From NCBI RefSeq assembly GCF_025698545.1, contig NC_068566.1:47905192-47969191 (forward strand): a DNA stretch of 64,000 nucleotides, read 5' to 3'. Every line of letters begins with the position of its first letter. The stretch's first letter is position 1. A model generated the notes under the pieces. It searched no databases, had not been told where the DNA came from, and was given only the letters and a program-made list of their open reading frames with translations. The position numbers were made by a program, and so were the translations under genes. This document shows, piece after piece, positions 22,363 to 33,685 of this stretch. This stretch comes from Gossypium raimondii. Taxonomy: Eukaryota; Streptophyta; Magnoliopsida; Malvales; Malvaceae.

Positions 22363-23523
22363 CTAATAGTGACCACCTTCACCACCTCCGGCTTTGCCAC
22401 CATTTCCATATCCTCCCTCATTTGCACCTCCAGCACCATATGCACCACCACCTCCACCACCAGAGCCGCCACCACCACCACCACCACTTGCACCACCACT
22501 AACACCTCCTCCAGCTCCTCCTTCACTGCCATATCCACCTGCATGTGCCCCTCCACCACCATATGCTCCTGCACCGCCTCCACCACTCCCGCCACCACCA
22601 CCACCTCCATGTCCACTAGCTCCTCCATATCCAGCTCCACCTCCTTCACCACCTCCACTTCCATATCCAGAAGCTCCACCACCATATCCACCTGCACTAG
22701 CTCCTCCACCACCATTGCCACCACCACCTCCGTGTCCATTAGCTCCTTCATAGCCGCCACCACTACCAGCTCCACCTCCGTTGCCACCTCCACTGCCATA
22801 CCCAGAAGCACCACCTGCACTAGCTCCGCCTCCACCATTACCGCCACCAGCACCACCTCCATGTCCACCAGCTCCTCCATAACCACCACCAGCTCCACCT
22901 CCTTCGCCACCTCCATTGCCATACCCAGAAGCACCACCTGCACTAGCTCCTCCTCTACCACTGCCACCACCAGCACCACCTCCTTGTCCACCGGCTCCTC
23001 CATAACCACCACCAGCTCCACCTCCTTCACCACCTCCACCACCATATCCAGAAGCTCCACCACCATGTCCACCTGCACTACCTCCCCCACCACCACTACC
23101 ACTACCACCACCACCTCCATGTCCACCGGCTTCTCCATACCCGCTACCACTACCAGCACCACCTCCACTACCATATCCAGAAGCACCACCTACACTAGCT
23201 CCACCACCACCATTGCCACCTCCTCCACCACCTCCATATCCAACAGCACTGCCACCTCCACCTTCTCCTTTATTAGCACCACCGCCATATCCAGTAGCTC
23301 TTGCTTCTACATTTGCATAGGCGCCTCCACCTCCACTTCCGCCTCTTGAACCTCCTCCACCTCCTCCATTGTAGCTAACACCAACAATGCCACCTCCATG
23401 AACACTGCCTAAAAGGTGACGAGATGTTACTTCATCAAGAGTGAGGAGAGATCTAGTTGCAGAACATATACCTACACCTAATAACACAAAGAAAATTGCA
23501 CCAAATATCTTCTTGATACCCAT
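22363..23523 (-). CDS. Secreted glycine-rich protein, cell-wall type (copy 2)
   Basis: This is a single-exon gene of 386 aa and a close paralogue of the 13262-14635 gene. The signal peptide is nearly identical (MGIKKIFGAIFFVLLGVGIC), followed by SATRSLLTLDEVTSRHLL. The body has about five irregular units of 36-45 residues with the pattern ASAGGASGYG-GGGEGGGAGGGYGGAGGHGG, so it is less regular and shorter than copy 1. The C-termini differ slightly (copy 1 ends GGEDGGYYP, copy 2 GGGEGGHY). It is likely a structural apoplastic protein. Long open frames on the opposite strand are by-products of the GGN codon bias. TATAAAT lies about 48 bp upstream of the ATG at 23523. Confidence 0.88.
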   Translation of the reverse strand: MGIKKIFGAIFFVLLGVGICSATRSLLTLDEVTSRHLLGSVHGGGIVGVSYNGGGGGGSRGGSGGGGAYANVEARATGYGGGANKGEGGGGSAVGYGGGGGGGNGGGGASVGGASGYGSGGGAGSGSGYGEAGGHGGGGGSGSGGGGGSAGGHGGGASGYGGGGGEGGGAGGGYGGAGGQGGGAGGGSGRGGASAGGASGYGNGGGEGGGAGGGYGGAGGHGGGAGGGNGGGGASAGGASGYGSGGGNGGGAGSGGGYEGANGHGGGGGNGGGGASAGGYGGGASGYGSGGGEGGGAGYGGASGHGGGGGGGSGGGGAGAYGGGGAHAGGYGSEGGAGGGVSGGASGGGGGGGSGGGGGGAYGAGGANEGGYGNGGKAGGGEGGHY

Positions 23524-23870
23524 GAGAACGTTTCAGTTCACCTTGATTTAGAATGCAAGTGAAGGTAGGTATTTATAGGGATTGGCTTGGAGCCTAGAAG
23601 GGAAATACGCGTATGATACATTGAAAGGGGTGAAAGCTTGCTAGCACATGCAAAAGGTATAACTTGTGGGTGCCCCCAAAAGTTATCAAGTCGGCAGTAA
23701 GAAGTTTAAACTCACACCAATAAACCCACTAGTGTGCTTATGCTGGCACCTAAATTTATTTATTTAAAATTTTAAGCTTCATTCCACAATTTGTTTCAAG
23801 TAATAATGCCTACAAATTAACATCCTCTTCTTTATCCTTCTAGTTTGATGGATATCTGAGTCGGACCAAT
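23524..23870 (-). promoter_or_regulatory. Promoter of glycine-rich gene copy 2
   Basis: TATAAAT (complement of 23571-23577) precedes the ATG. The conserved promoter words seen in copy 1 recur: attggcttggagcc, gaaatacgcgtatg (ACGCGT at 23607-23612), aagtttaaactcacacca and cccactagtgtgc. This suggests shared regulation of the two copies. Confidence 0.75.
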
Positions 23871-24659
23871 GGCTTGTAATGTAAAGCATATTGATATTGG
23901 CTGATACATATAAAATTATTAGTAACTCATCAAGTTGATTAACATAATATGTGTCTAATCAACTTGTTTATCCCATTACCTGCTTGGGTTCTCAATTAGT
24001 ATTGTTTCTTGCACAGCATGTTAGTGTTATTAATATTATTGCTTCAATCATTTAAATGAAACAACAGAATCAATAGCTTGATAATTGGGATTTAAATACA
24101 TATAATATATTTATTGCATAAAATTTTAAAATAGTAGAACTTAATGTCATTTTCTTATTATTGATTAATTGGTTGATGAGAGAAGAAGAAAAGAATTATC
24201 TATACTCCAAATAAATGTAGAAAAAATTCTAAGTTTCTAGCCTCTAACCTAATATTTCTTTGTTTTTTTTTTTTAAATTAGGTGAAAGAAGATTACACTG
24301 AATTAGGCATGCTATTGGTCTCATAAAAGGATGAACATGGGCAGATTATCCACAAATAAAACTATTAATCAATACTCAACTAATTGAAGAACGAATAATC
24401 AATTATATAGTATCACCTAATATTCTTTATACTAAATTGAATCATATGCTATTTGTGAAATGAACGAAAACCCATGTTTCCACCATGTAATTAATATCCT
24501 TTGAATGATCACTTAATCTCTAGAACGAGAAGGAATAGGGAGCTAGCCGACAATGACGACATTCCATAGACCAATCCTGTTCTTGAGTCATTACATATAA
24601 TGTCTCCCACTATTCTTTACTATATTTTAAATTATATACTAATGAATATTTAACTAATT

Positions 24660-24815
24660 CAATAATATCGATTGAATTTTAGCTTAATTGATATGGATAG
24701 TATTGTCAATGCGTGAGGATTTAGATTTAAGTGTACTGAAACGTGTTATCTTTTTATTTTTGGATTAAGAAAGGACTATAAGTAGTTCTAGACATTGTAT
24801 AAAAAAAACATATAC
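24660..24815 (+). mobile_element. Decayed tRNA-derived SINE
   Basis: The head ttttagcttaattgatatgg resembles an A box, and gaggatttagatttaagtg sits where a B box would be. The body (cactgaaacgtg-like, ggactataagtagttctagacattgtat) matches that of the SINE at 43672-43830 (gggattatgggtagttctagatattatat). It interrupts two copies of the flank repeat. Confidence 0.55.
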
Positions 24816-25454
24816 TTTTAGAACCCACCCTTAATCTCTAGAATGAGATGAAATAGTGATTTTGACGACATTCTATAAGTAGGCCAATCCTATTTTCGAA
24901 TCTAATTTAAACAACAACCACTTCTAAGAACCCATTTAATATCTCAACAATTGAAGATAAATTTAGTGACATTAGCAATGTGAGTACAATTACAATTAGG
25001 ACTTTTTAATTTGCATATATGATGCTCTACAACCAAGCACCCAACAAAGAGGAATGTTACTTTAATTCTTAGGTATGGAAGTACCTTAATTAGCCTTGTG
25101 GATATATAATGGTATTATCCACCATATTTTAAGCAAATCTTAGTTAGATTCTATCTTAATAGCCAAAATGAACAAAAACAAAAAGTATATAAGATTGGTA
25201 TTCACTACGTAGAATGTTTTTTTTTATGTTAAGGTTTTGGGTTCGAATTAGTAAATGTGCACTTAATGTGGAAAAAGCTTTAAAGTCCGATCATTAGTAT
25301 CCTATAAGAGTGTAGCCGAGGGTTGAGCAGAGGCCATGACCTTCTTAGTTAAATGGTATGATTGTTTTTAAATCCCTCTTCAAATTAATATTTCTATTTC
25401 ATCATTTTTAGCCTCTTAATTAAATAAAAATAATATATTTTTAGCTTTTGTAGT

Positions 25455-25575
25455 CTTTTAGACTCCACAAGCGGATTAAGAATTTGACAAATGTATTATA
25501 TGGTGTAATAAAACAATAATTACATAAATAAATGTGATACTTGTCACACCCTCAATCCGCTTGTGAAGTCCAAAA
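25455..25575. repeat. Short palindromic element
   Basis: The left arm ttttagactccacaagcggattaag is complementary to the right arm ctcaatccgcttgtgaagtccaaaa. The loop is AT-rich. A similar arm (aactccacaaacggaattgag) occurs singly at 52072. Confidence 0.6.
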
Positions 25576-26439
25576 ATCTCCACTGTGATGTATCAAATAA
25601 TTACCATTTAGAAATTCAATTTAATCCATTTTACTACAAATTTTTTAATTTTATTTTGGTCTTTAATATAAAATTCCTGGTTTCGCTCCATATATATGCA
25701 AAGAGTACAATTTCGAAATATGTATCACAACAAGGATCCACAGTTCATATCTTGACACCGTGTATACTATTTGGAGACGATGGGTCCAAAGCTAAGATCT
25801 TATTCCATTTTCCATAACAATTCCCCTATCATATCGAAAAGCTGACAGCATTCTCCGATGATTGTCACCAGAATCTGGTGTTTGGCAACTATTGTCTGAT
25901 ATTTTCTTTTTTCACTTTCATGTCTGAAACATTTGCTTCACTTCAAAGATATAACAAACTCTTATCTCCAACAAAACATGAAACATTAGCAATAGCGCAT
26001 GCATGAGAGTAGTGGGAAAGCACATGCAATATAGAGCACCTCCAAATCCAATAATAATCTCATCCCTCCATTAATGGGTCCACTCCATCTCACTTTGCTT
26101 GACTAGTGGAGCTTTTTTACTTTCCATGCCTTTGAATTATATAAATGTTAGGTTTCCTCTTTTTGCATGTTCTTTTTAGTTTTCATTGGTCCATTCCTTG
26201 ACCTTTTTTTCTTCTGGATGAGATGAGATTGTCCCTTCGGTTCTGCACCGGTTCTGGTCGTGCAGGTCGGTGTGCATTATTTCTGTGTTAAAGCGGAATA
26301 AACAACACTCTCTTTGACATCGGTGATATTTTTTATTTGTATCGATTGTACTCACTTGTTCCTATCACTTCTAGTCACACTGGCCAATGCACGGTGAAGC
26401 AAATTATTTAATATTATAGGAGAAGACTTATTGACGAGA

Positions 26440-26920
26440 AATGAAACTTGAATATGCGATTCAAAGGATTTACGGATAAATATCTATAATACTATTTATA
26501 CCATTATAAGTGATTTAATTAGCGAAACTCTAATGATTTTAGAAGGACTTATCATAGTATGGGAGATTGGTTTTAGACTGCTAGAATTCAAATGTGATAA
26601 TGCTTTGTTAATTGAAACCCTCCTAGTTCCGCTTGATCCATCAATTCTCATGACACAATTGAGAAATGCGAATTCGACATATTCTTAAGGACCACAACAA
26701 AATTACCAATCATATGGCTAAAATTGCCAACTTATATTACAACAGCTTGTAGTTGTTTGAAAAACCTTCTGTCTTGATCCAAGAATTACTTGATGACGAT
26801 CTTGCTACTATGTCCAATGTCTTTTCTTTACCTTATAAACGCTATTTTGCTGTATTTTTCTACCAAACTGATCATACTAGTTGTGGATTAAACTGGATTA
26901 CAATGTTTATGTACTGAAGA
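26440..26920 (+). pseudogene. LINE retrotransposon RNase H remnant (1)
   Basis: Fragments in shifting frames read like the C-terminal RNase H domain of plant LINEs: LLEFKCDNALLIETLL, then HIFKDHNKITNHMAKIA, then KPSVLIQELLDDDLATMSNV. The frame shift between the first and second pieces shows it is dead. Confidence 0.5.
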
Positions 26921-29825
26921 CTTATTTTATTGTATCATGTGTGGAATTAAGTGAACAGGACTCTTTCTGTTGCAAGAAATATTTGTAAATGTAATTTATG
27001 TTGGTATTCAAATTATTTTAGCAATTTGTACTATGCTTTCCTATGGAATAGACTCAATGAGGCTGCAACCAACGTTAGTAAGGTTTAAATTATCATTTAT
27101 ACTGTGTAAATAATAGTAAATTGCTCTTTAAGCAAGATCCTACATACATATAATTGGATTGAATTATGTTACTAATCAACTATATTCATTGTTTACTTTT
27201 TCAATTTTAATTTTTTTCATTAAGTAACAATTTAATTAGTAACTTCAACACTTTTAGATTGATTTTGGATTGAATAATTCAAGTTTTAAAAGATTCAAAT
27301 TATTTTAAAGTTTAGTTATTTCAAGGTTGAGTTGTTTAGGATTTATGTAATTCAGGTTTAATAATCGAAATTTTATGTTAGGTCAATTTGGATTTGGGTA
27401 TTTTAAATTTTAATTATTGTATTTTATTTATGTCAATTTTTCACTAGTTATTTTCTGATTTCAATCAAAAAGAAAATCAAATTACTAATTTTTTATAATA
27501 AATTAAATTGTACCAAAATCAAATCCGATGAAATGAAAAAACATAATAAAAGAAGTCAAACTTTTCAGCTAAACTAGTAGATTTCTACACAAATACTCAC
27601 TCCCACTTCCATTGGTTGGAATGATTGCGATTTGAAGCACTCACAAAAAAAAAAAAAAAACACCTATAGTTGGGAACAATTGGACCATTACACATATATA
27701 ATCAATACTCATGCAATGGACATCAAAATACAACATATTATAAAATCAATAAGTTGAAGTTTTGGGTCTTTAGGTGTAAGTTTTGCCATTGCAATTAAAT
27801 ATGTGCAGATTTTAATTTCATCATATGTAATTATGCATATGTAGTTTTACTTTAAATTATTTTCGATTCTTCATCCACCTTGTATTGTAATAATTTGATT
27901 CAATTTTCCGTACTGTACTTTCATTGTATGTAAGGGAATTTGAGGAGATAAGTAAAACTTTCGCCACTCTTAAAATTATCATACAAGTCTTTATTAAATA
28001 ATTAAATTAAAAGTAAAAAATTTATGTTTAATTCCTTTAAAAAGAATAAAATCATAAATTAATATATTATAAAAATAAATTTTAATCTCATAAAAATTTA
28101 TCATTTAATTCTAACCCCTAAAATTATTTTGTATTCGCACCCAATTGTATATACACTCGTACAAAAGGTGGATCGCAATATCCTGCCACTACTAAATCAC
28201 ACCAATGCACGCACATTCACACCTCTCTGCCTTTTTTTTTTTTTTGTTTAAATATTCTCTTTCTTTTTTTGTTATTAGTTTTTTTTCCCTACTTTATTTC
28301 GAAGAACATCGTTTATGCAATTTTAAATCCAATTAATGTGATACATACGATTGAGTTTTTCAATTTAATTAATTATTACTTTAATTTAATGGTAAGGATG
28401 AGATATAAAAAAATATTAAGATTTCGAGTTTAACTTTCATCATGTAAGGGTGAAGTTAATTTTTTTTGTCACAATTTTAATTATAAAATTTTTAGAAAGT
28501 TAAAATACAATTTTATTATTGTATTAATGTAAAATTTACAATTTTCGACATATTAAATTATAAATTTTCTTTTTTGAAATGATAAAAATGTAATTTTATC
28601 ATTAACGATGATTAAAGTGACGATTGGGACAAGGCCCTACTTGCTACCCTTAACGCTATCGCTGCACAAGTGGATGTTTGTAGATGAGGAAATGAGGAAA
28701 ATATTCTCAAGGGATGGTTTTTAGGAAATGAGGAGAATAAAGTAATGTTTGTATATGATTGTTTTTGGTTATTAACTGTCTAATCAATAGTAATTTCGGG
28801 AAATATTATTCCTTGCATGAGTACCTTTAGAAATAATCTTATTAGGAATGACTTTTTGGAAATAACTTTGGAAGGTTGGTGGGATTTATGAGTTATTCTA
28901 CTCTTAGGATGTCCTAGAGAGCATGAGGTTTAAATACGAAAATTGTTAAGAATTTCTTTTTACCTCTTTTTTTTGAGAATGCAAGTGCTTCCTTCTTATT
29001 TCTTTAATGAACAAACGTTGTATTGTCACTTTGAAGTCTTTCATTGCTAAAATATTTCAAGTGAGCGCAACTTTCATTAACCGTCATTATACCTATCATC
29101 CATATAAGTTATTTTCCATTTTTTCACGTTCAAGTTACCACTTTCAATCCTGCTACCCACCATTTTAGCAGGTTCATGTTCACATTCTCTTCATAACTTC
29201 CTTTTTCAAGGCTTATAAATAAAAGTTTGAGCTCACATTCAAGACTTTTTTTATCTTTTAGCAAATTTAGCTCTCTAAATATCCTTTCTATAACTTTTTT
29301 CTACAATCACAACCACCACTGTAGTTCTCGTTCTTCTCAAACCCTTATTGCTTCCACCACCACCGCTTGGTACCTCACTTGTTTCTTAGAGTCTACTTTG
29401 ATCTTCCTCTGCGCTATCTCTCCAGAACATCTTGTTTTGTTCAATTGTAATGACTCCTCACCTTACGAAAAGAACCCTAAACAGTATTTAACACAAATTG
29501 TTCATAAATTTCAATTTTTTGTTCATTTATATTAAATTAAATTAAATCAATGATTATAAACATGATTCCAAGATTTGTTTCCTAAACCCAAATTGAGTGA
29601 AGTTGTTACCATATATCCACTTTCATTTATTTTATATAATAGACAAACAGCATTATTCAGCAAATTCTGGCTTTTTCTTTGACAAATAGGCTACAAGATA
29701 CTATTCATAATTTTATATTTCATTGTAGAAACTGTCTGTATAGATTAGTAAATTATAATTGCAAGTTCAAGTTGAAAGTATCATAAGATTGGGTGGAGAA
29801 GAATGGATCTAAAAAAGTAGACAAA
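26921..29825. other. Gene-free interval
   Basis: No convincing gene is seen. An A-run lies at 27643-27660. About 28440-28660 is a decayed copy of the ggccaaggcc family. A TATAAATA at 29215 precedes a 102-codon open frame (29227-29535) with no recognisable motif; it could be chance or part of an LTR. Confidence 0.4.
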
Positions 29826-30245
29826 GTGCATTAATCTCAAAATGGAAAGAGCTTATATTTCTTTGCTTTCAAGTGGCACATTTCTCATAAACTAGCTATT
29901 GAATCTGATTGCGATCTTGCTGTCAATTGATGCACTCATCCTTATTTAGCACAAGACATTAGTGGGAATTTCTTAAGAAGATTCACTAGGAAGGATTACC
30001 CCAGATTTTGGTTAATTTGTCATATATCTCACATTGCTAATATAGATGCTGATAACCTTGCCAAAGCAGGGGCTAGCATAGACTCTGATCTTTGCAATAT
30101 TTTGCTTAATCCATTTTGTTAACTTTCTTGCTTTCGGTACCCGAGTGTGTTTTTTGTGTTTATGGTAGGCGTGTCGTTGTTTTCCTTGAGCCCTCGTGAT
30201 TAATGGGCTAGACTTTGTACTTAGTTTCTGTGAATCAATAAATTT
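29826..30245 (+). pseudogene. LINE retrotransposon RNase H end (2)
   Basis: Around 29884-30121 the plus strand reads KLAIESDCDLAVN, a stop, then CTHPYLAQDISGNFLRRF, FWLICHISHIANIDADNLAK and AGASIDSDLCNILLNPFC with a stop. The pattern (I/V)ESD..LAV ... (H)(I/V)..(A/E)N..AD.LAK is typical of RNase H at the end of plant LINEs. A 3' UTR-like tail with aatcaataaatttc follows at about 30232. Confidence 0.6.
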
Positions 30246-30694
30246 CAAATACCTTTACTCAGTAAAAAGAAGTGAGTGCACTACACATCTGACCATATAT
30301 ATAGTTTTTGGAAAGAGAGTAATGACTGGTCACAAAAACTCCTACATGTCTGATTGGCTTCCATAGTGGTACCAAGGAATAGATGAAAAGCATTTTCTAC
30401 ACAGGCTTCAATGTTTCATCTTGTCAATTAGCTCAATCTATAGAAAATTAGACAAAGGTGGAGCAGTGTCTAACATATATAGCTACTGGAACATGGGCCA
30501 AAGTGACTCTTTAACCAAGATGTGAAACATAGAATTTTTTTTATTAACAAGTTTCAAGCGAAGTAAAATTGATTACAGATCATCTCCCTATAATAAGCCT
30601 AAAGACTGCACAAACTACAACCCAAACCTGATGGAAACAAAGTCATAGCAGACAAAACCATTTGCATTTTTGTGGATCTCATAGGAAAAGGGTG

Positions 30695-31004
30695 GTAAAA
30701 GTTGTGTTGGATTTTGTATTAATAGTTGAATTGCATTTTATTCTTTCTATTTAAAAAATGGCAAATGAGTTCTTGTACTTTGGATCAAAAAGCAAATTGG
30801 TTCATTCGGTTAAAAAATGGCAAATGAGTTCTAGTTATTTTTTTAGCTACGTCAGCTTTTAATAGTAAAAATGTATAAAACTTTTAATAGAATAGTTTAA
30901 TTTGCTCTTTGATCTAATGTACAAAGATTAATTAATCTATTTTTTGAGTAAATAGGCCAAAATGCAAACTGACTCTTAGTATAGGGCCTCCACAATACGC
31001 TTAC
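30695..31004. mobile_element. MITE, gtaaaag-ended family (copy A)
   Basis: The left end is gtaaaagttgtgttgg and the complement of the right end is gtaagcgtattgtggagg. The inner arms share gttgaattgcatttta versus gtcagtttgcattttgg. Related elements lie at 55430-55803 and 63714-63830. Confidence 0.65.
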
Positions 31005-32049
31005 CAAAAATTGTAAAAGAAATGTGTTACAAGCACAATCATGAACAATAAACAGCTGAAAGATCTAAACTGATATTTGCAAGTACAACAATAGCAACAT
31101 TAGAAGCAGTGCTAGTGACCAGTGTCAACTGCTTCAGACACTAAGTATGGTCGAAAAACAATGAACATTCGATATATTTACGCAATTTGGTTTCCTTACA
31201 TCAACAGAGTCTTGCCCAAAGAGGTAAATCCACTATCATAACAACATGTAAAACAAGTGATTACAATTTCTAATACTCAACAAATTAGAATTCTCAATTT
31301 TGTACATAAGATCTAAACAATTTCGTCTAAAAACTTATATTTCCTCTAAAAACTTATAACATTAACCAAGTAAAACACTTTAACTTTTCACTCAACACAC
31401 TCAAATGAAACATTCATCAATAAACAAGATTAAGTGCTCTCAATTTAATATATAACCCATATATGTCTTCACAATTTATAAGAAACTAAAACTTGCTAAC
31501 ATACTACATTAATTACAATTAATCTTCAATGAAATTAGAAAGATAATAAGTAAAAAATTATATATATCTTCATTCAGTCTTAAATCTCTAGTATTTACTT
31601 TCAAATTTTGCTTAATTCAATTCGATCCGATCCATCAAAATTGAAAAGTTGATAACTTTGATTCAGATCCAAATCAATCTCTAAGATATGTTATTATGAG
31701 TAGTTAATCATAACTGAAACATCAGAAGACAAACCAAAACACCAATTGACATCTGTCTTTGGTACAGCTAAAAAACTGCGTAAACAACAAATTTTCTACA
31801 AAGAGCCAAACCAGCAGAGATCAGAGGTGAAATCCGAAATCGCACTACAGGGAATACGGGTGAGCGTGGAATTGACCACTTCAGATGAAATGGTAATGGC
31901 ACGAAAAAAGAAGCCCCTTAGCTGTGTGAAGGTTTCTTGGCTAGCATGCTTGCCTTTGTTTCTCGGTTAGTGTGCAAATGGTTTTGTAAGCATACAATTA
32001 TGTTTAATAGATTCATATCTAAATTAACTAAATAAATAAAAGAAACAAA
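31005..32049. other. Gene-free interval downstream of the AIG2-like gene
   Basis: No gene is seen. It is AT-rich. The short frame at 31746-31970 has no recognisable motif. The segment nearest 32049 should hold the 3' UTR of the minus-strand gene. Confidence 0.4.
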
Positions 32050-32574
32050 CTACAATTCTTCACTATTATTGCTAAGAAATGAAGTAATATCATGAAGAAC
32101 ATCACACCCATGAGGCCTATCTTCTATTCTAACATACCCTTTTCCCTCTTCTTCTCCAAACTCAGTTAAACCCACTTTCCCTTTCCTCTCCCAAAGCCTT
32201 TCCCCAAAGCTCCTATGGGCGAAATACGCCTCAGCAGCAACCAAAACCCCTTCTTTCCCTTCTTCATACAGTTCAATAGGCAACCTCTCATAATGCCCTA
32301 TGCTGATTCCTTCCAGTTCGTCGAGTCGGACCAGTCCACGAGTTGACACGGAGTATAACTCGCCTTTGACTTGGTGGCCATGTCCAAGGAGGTTAATGAG
32401 GTAGGGGATGCCGTGTAGGCCTATGACGAGTGGGTGGGGTTGATGAGTGACGTGAAAGCCTAAAAAGATAGCATCTTGTTGGAGGATAAGGTCTTGTATT
32501 AGATGGTGGTTACCATGGCCTTGTTTCAATGTCCCGTAGGTGAAGATGAGGACTTGGGTGGTGGCTTCAGCCAT
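32050..32574 (-). CDS. Gamma-glutamylcyclotransferase-like (AIG2-like) protein
   Basis: This single-exon gene encodes 174 aa, the usual size for the family. The fold acts on gamma-glutamyl amines or peptides, releasing 5-oxoproline in characterised members. The substrate here is unknown. The substrate-loop motif YGTL is at residues 13-16 (FTYGTLKQGHGNHHL). The beta-strand GELYSVSTRGL is at 71-81. LDELEG follows at 84-89, and by analogy Glu88 is the catalytic acid. GHYER follows. The tail contains RIEDRPHGCDVLHD. No signal peptide or membrane segment is seen, so a cytosolic protein is expected. The ATG at 32574 is the only sensible start. A hAT-type MITE lies about 170 bp upstream of it, within the likely promoter region. 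Confidence 0.88.
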   Translation of the reverse strand: MAEATTQVLIFTYGTLKQGHGNHHLIQDLILQQDAIFLGFHVTHQPHPLVIGLHGIPYLINLLGHGHQVKGELYSVSTRGLVRLDELEGISIGHYERLPIELYEEGKEGVLVAAEAYFAHRSFGERLWERKGKVGLTEFGEEEGKGYVRIEDRPHGCDVLHDITSFLSNNSEEL

Positions 32575-32745
32575 GGTGGTTTGCGACGGAGATTGGGAGA
32601 GTTAAAGCTGAGGAGCAAACGCCAAAGCCACACAAAATAACAATAAAGGAAGAGTTAGTGGGAGTGCAATTATTGCGGGTTTCTTTATAAAAATAACTTG
32701 AAATAAATAATGAAAATTGGCAGAGCCAGAGACATTCATCTCATC

Positions 32746-33105
32746 TAGACCTGTACATGGGCCGGACGGCATGGCCCGATAGCCCGCCCGAAATATGAGA
32801 GAATTCGGGTAAAAATATAGGCTCGAAATATGGGCTTGGACAAAAAAATGAGGCCCGTTTAAAAAACGGGCCGGGCCTCGGGCACCACTTTTTTAGCCCG
32901 AGCCCGGCCCGGCCCGAATATAATAAATATATCTTTTTTATTTTTATTTTTTTAAATAATTTTTTAATGTTTATTAAAAATGGGTCGGGCCGGGCTCGGG
33001 CTTATGATATTTTTCCCGGGGCGAGCCTGGGCAAAATTTCAGGCCCATATTTTGGGCCGGGTCAAAAAAATTTTCTGGGCCCGGCCCGGCCCATGGACAG
33101 GTCTA
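32746..33105. mobile_element. hAT-type MITE, GC-rich, with 8-bp target duplication
   Basis: This 360-bp element has terminal inverted repeats tagacctgtacatgggccg and, as complement of the right end, tagacctgtccatgggccg. It is flanked on both sides by a perfect 8-bp direct repeat, atctcatc (32738-32745 and 33106-33113). Internal runs of ggcccggcccg are strongly self-complementary, with an AT-rich centre. There is no coding capacity. Confidence 0.92.
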
Positions 33106-33124
33106 ATCTCATCTATCTCTCACC

Positions 33125-33685
33125 TCGGTTAATTATTGGATGTTAGAATTAAAAAATTAAATTTTTGAGTGCTACAAATTTATTTGGCGTTATATGTATA
33201 AATATCACTTTTAATACCAATATTTTTGTGTATCTTATGGGCCAAAAATTAAATTTTAAGCGTAGAAGGTGGTCATGTCATTCTCAATAGCACGTGGTTA
33301 CGTCAAAGAAAATGATACCACCAAAATAAAAAATTATTTTAAAAAAAATATAATTTAGAAAACTCAAAAGAAAATGTTGGCAGCATGATGATCACGTCAT
33401 TTTCTATGGCACCACCAAATAAAAAAATAATTGAGTTTTAAAAAAATAAAAATCACTTAAACAAAAAAATAAGTCTAATACAATAAAAGCGGTGACGCCA
33501 ATCTATTTGGCTCCACCACTATTCTACCATTGGTCACGCTAAATAGATTGACACCTTCCCAAAATTTATTTTCTGACCTATGAAAGTACTAGTATTGGAA
33601 GTGATATTTATACATGTGATATCAAATAAATTGACAACACCTAAAAAATTGATTTTTTTTTAATTCTAGAAACCAATAATTGGCT
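33125..33685. mobile_element. Long inverted-repeat element
   Basis: The left arm (attattggatgttagaatt, then gtataaatatcacttttaat) and the complement of the right arm (attattggtttctagaatt, then gtataaatatcacttccaat) align over about 100 bp. The interior carries gacgccaatctatttggct-type words. There is no open frame. Confidence 0.65.

Larger units (their letters stand above)
23871..26110. other. Duplicated upstream flank of glycine-rich gene copy 2
   Basis: No gene is seen. Homology blocks to the copy-1 flank lie at 24455-24590, 24830-25155 and 25960-26105. The ctctagaa..ggccaatcct module appears twice here, on either side of a decayed SINE-like sequence. A small palindromic insert lies at 25455-25575. 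Confidence 0.7.

Noticed and set aside
22197-23349. Long alternative frames (330 aa minus, 326 aa plus, and a Pro-rich 119 aa plus) over the second glycine-rich gene
   Set aside because: They are by-products of glycine codon repeats, as for copy 1.
29227-29535. Open frame of 102 codons behind a TATAAATA
   Set aside because: No homology I can recognise, and a hydrophobic, Ser-rich, AT-driven composition.
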